NCBI GenBank assembly: GCA_031553835.1
Contig: JAVBKX010000003.1
Location: forward strand, 1 to 64,000
DNA: 64,000 nt
Direction: 5' to 3'
Source: JAVBKX01 sp031553835
GTDB lineage: Bacteria > Bacteroidota > Bacteroidia > Bacteroidales > Azobacteroidaceae
Of the stretch, positions 62,479 to 64,000 are shown piece by piece (positions within the stretch are counted from its first letter, which is position 1; the number at the start of each line of letters is the position of its first letter). A model generated the notes under the pieces. The model did no database searches. It saw only the letters and a list, made by a program, of their open reading frames with translations, and was not told where the DNA came from. Made by a program: the position numbers and the translations under genes.

Positions 62479-63609
62479 ATGAATAACGCACAGTTACGCT
62501 ATGTTTTTGACAACAAAAAACAGGCAAATAATGACACGAAAACCGGACTTCTACAAATAGAGGTACGATTAAAAGGGACAAACAAACGGAAGACTATTTC
62601 AACCGGTATTTCCTTATACAAAAATCAATTTTCGGACAAAAACGGATTCACTTGCAAAAATCATCCCAACGCTTCACTTGTTACCGGGAAAGCGACAAAA
62701 ATATTCAGGCAAATTGAGGCTTTCGTTCTGTCCGATGACTGCCGGAGCCTGGAAGATGTAAAAAAATGGGATCATGATGAAGCCGAAATACATTCGGTAA
62801 TTGAGTTCATTAAATCGGAATTGAAACGCAATGATCCATCTTATGATGTATTAGAATACCACAACTCCCTGATTAGGCGTTTGGAAGAATTCGGCAAAAT
62901 AAAAGTGTTTGCAGACCTCACATACGAAAATATTGTCGATTTTGACGCCCACCTTCGGAATACAATAAAATCCCAACCAACACTATATAAACGACACTCT
63001 GCCCTTCATAGATACATAAGAGAAGCCATCAACAGAGGCTTGTGTAAATTTGACCCCTATTTGCAATTTAAGACGAAAAAAGGGAAAAGCAAAGATCCTG
63101 TATTCCTGCTTGAATCAGAAGTTGAAAAACTAAAGAACTGGAAGCCGGTCAATGAAAAACTCGAACATGTCAAAGATATGTTCATTTTCCAATGCTTCAC
63201 CGGCATGGCTTATATCGACATGGCAAACTTTTCAAAAAATGACATCTTTGAGATTGACGCAAAGAAAGTAATACGCAGCAGCCGTGAAAAGACAGACGAA
63301 TCATTCATCTCTTTACTCCTTCCGGAAGCCGAAGAAATACTGGAGAAATACGATTACCAATTGCCAATTATGAGCAACCAGAAATACAATGATTACCTGA
63401 AAGTATTAGCTGCGGGCGCCGGCATTACAAAAGCGCTTACCTCTCACGTGGCAAGACACACATTTGCGACTTATCTTTTAAACAAAGACATACCGATCGA
63501 GAGCGTCTCCCGTGCAATGGGGCATAGCAATATCAGGATGACTCAGCATTATGCCAAAATGTTAGGAAAAAAAGTAGTTAATGACATGAGCAAACTGTTG
63601 GAAAAATAA
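62479..63609 (+). CDS. Tyrosine-type site-specific integrase
   Basis: The 376-residue protein has an N-terminal arm-binding part (about 1-70, GLLQIEVRLKGTNKRKTISTGI), a SAM-like core-binding domain (about 95-190), and the catalytic domain. Active residues: His323-x-x-Arg326 in SHVARHTFATYLL, His349 in MGHSNIRM, and nucleophile Tyr358 in QHYAKM. The first catalytic Arg, normally in a TGxRxxE-type motif, is absent: TGMAYIDM has Ala244. The same substitution class is known in IntDOT of Bacteroides conjugative transposons. I start at ATG 62479 because of the promoter at 62450. It sits next to tRNA-Ser, its likely target. Confidence 0.92.
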   Translation: MNNAQLRYVFDNKKQANNDTKTGLLQIEVRLKGTNKRKTISTGISLYKNQFSDKNGFTCKNHPNASLVTGKATKIFRQIEAFVLSDDCRSLEDVKKWDHDEAEIHSVIEFIKSELKRNDPSYDVLEYHNSLIRRLEEFGKIKVFADLTYENIVDFDAHLRNTIKSQPTLYKRHSALHRYIREAINRGLCKFDPYLQFKTKKGKSKDPVFLLESEVEKLKNWKPVNEKLEHVKDMFIFQCFTGMAYIDMANFSKNDIFEIDAKKVIRSSREKTDESFISLLLPEAEEILEKYDYQLPIMSNQKYNDYLKVLAAGAGITKALTSHVARHTFATYLLNKDIPIESVSRAMGHSNIRMTQHYAKMLGKKVVNDMSKLLEK

Positions 63610-63610
63610 A

Positions 63611-63634
63611 CGCCCTATTCTCACGAACCGGGCG
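63611..63634 (+). terminator. Weak hairpin after the integrase gene
   Basis: CGCCC and GGGCG form a 5-bp stem with a 14-base loop, starting one base after the integrase stop codon, without a T-run. It may end the integrase transcript, but the evidence is thin. Confidence 0.3.
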
Positions 63635-63666
63635 CAAATCAAACTACAAACAATGAATTAAAATCA

Positions 63667-63969
63667 TTAGACACTATTTGCAAAAGTATTTCTGGAATAG
63701 CTTAAATATTTTGCTTTGGCAGACATCCTTTCCTCATGGCTCGACCTGTTATTTCTATTTAAGGGTGTAGAGTAAAACACCGAATCACTATGAGTCAATT
63801 CAAATATACTAATATTTTTAGGGAGCCATTTCCTGCGCTTCAAATGTTCTATATCGCTGCGACACACAGATACCAGCCTGTCCCCTTTAGGGGTGGCCAG
63901 CAACATAATGTGATACTGTCGGTTAAATGCACGTTGTTTAATATCAGCCAGTTTAATAGCCAGGCTCAT
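63667..63969 (-). CDS. Small hypothetical protein of the integrated element
   Basis: The 100-residue protein is basic and has no signal peptide: MSLAIKLADIKQRAFNRQYHIMLL, then KGDRLVSVCRSDIEHLKRRKWLPKN and FYSTPLNRNNRSSHEERM. I recall similar short proteins near Bacteroidota integrases but cannot name a family. It is convergent with the integrase. Its high Lys/Arg content fits nucleic acid binding or a toxin-like role, both unproven. Confidence 0.5.
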   Translation of the reverse strand: MSLAIKLADIKQRAFNRQYHIMLLATPKGDRLVSVCRSDIEHLKRRKWLPKNISIFELTHSDSVFYSTPLNRNNRSSHEERMSAKAKYLSYSRNTFANSV

Positions 63970-64000
63970 TTTCGCAGATTGCTTCTTGTAAAAAATCCAC

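Overview
The window looks like chromosomal DNA of a member of the Bacteroidota, most likely order Bacteroidales. The evidence is AT-rich DNA with little sign of Shine-Dalgarno sequences, repeated TAnnTTTG promoter -7 boxes, SusC/SusD genes, a BACON-domain lipoprotein, a DUF6377-type regulator, and several secreted enzymes with the C-terminal sorting tail of the type IX secretion system (T9SS). T9SS tails argue against a typical gut Bacteroides. I cannot name the genus.

Layout: (1) 1-1762: the edge of an IS5-like insertion sequence with a frameshifted transposase, an N-terminally short thioredoxin-like gene and a stand-alone LytTR gene. (2) 2.0-9.7 kb: housekeeping genes, namely tatA-tatC, a cation-diffusion-facilitator exporter, a succinyl/acetyl-CoA transferase family enzyme, an outer-membrane barrel-like protein, fabD and typA/bipA. 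(3) 9.7-20.1 kb: a cell-surface polysaccharide locus with four glycosyltransferases (two of them a tandem duplicate), two deacetylase-like proteins, two GNAT/FemAB-type acyltransferases and a POT-like transporter. (4) 20.0-25.7 kb: an AspT/YidE-type transporter, an RDD protein, pgeF, crcB and a von Willebrand A lipoprotein. (5) 25.7-34.2 kb: a gene-poor spacer with a 23-bp palindromic tandem repeat, a T9SS-exported GH29 alpha-L-fucosidase divergent from an AraC regulator, and a BACON lipoprotein divergent from a TPR histidine kinase/LuxR-type response regulator pair. (6) 34.2-52.2 kb: a complete polysaccharide utilisation locus on the minus strand: GH5, SusC, SusD, two SusE-position lipoproteins, a three-module PKD glycan-binding protein, GH128 and GH3, with a DUF6377 regulator just upstream. 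The enzyme set suggests a beta-glucan, probably beta-1,3-linked. (7) 52.3-62.1 kb: an RNA methyltransferase, an unrecognised membrane protein, a nitronate monooxygenase-like enzyme, ftsK-lolA-trxB and an alkaline phosphatase. (8) 62.2 kb to the end: tRNA-Ser(UGA) followed directly by a tyrosine integrase and a small hypothetical gene, which looks like the left end of an integrated element continuing beyond the window.

In the sugar locus, the inferred flow is surface capture by the PKD protein and SusD, endo-cleavage by GH5 and GH128, import through SusC, and terminal hydrolysis by the GH3 lipoprotein. An 11-bp hairpin with a T-run lies between the binding-protein and GH128 genes and probably lowers expression of the last two genes. 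I found no clearly new defence or biosynthetic system. The least explained items are the 23-bp CCTTACGTAAGG repeats and their rearranged second copy, the TACCC-N4-GGGTA dyads before the histidine kinase, the 667-residue membrane protein at 53.2-55.2 kb, and the element start at tRNA-Ser.
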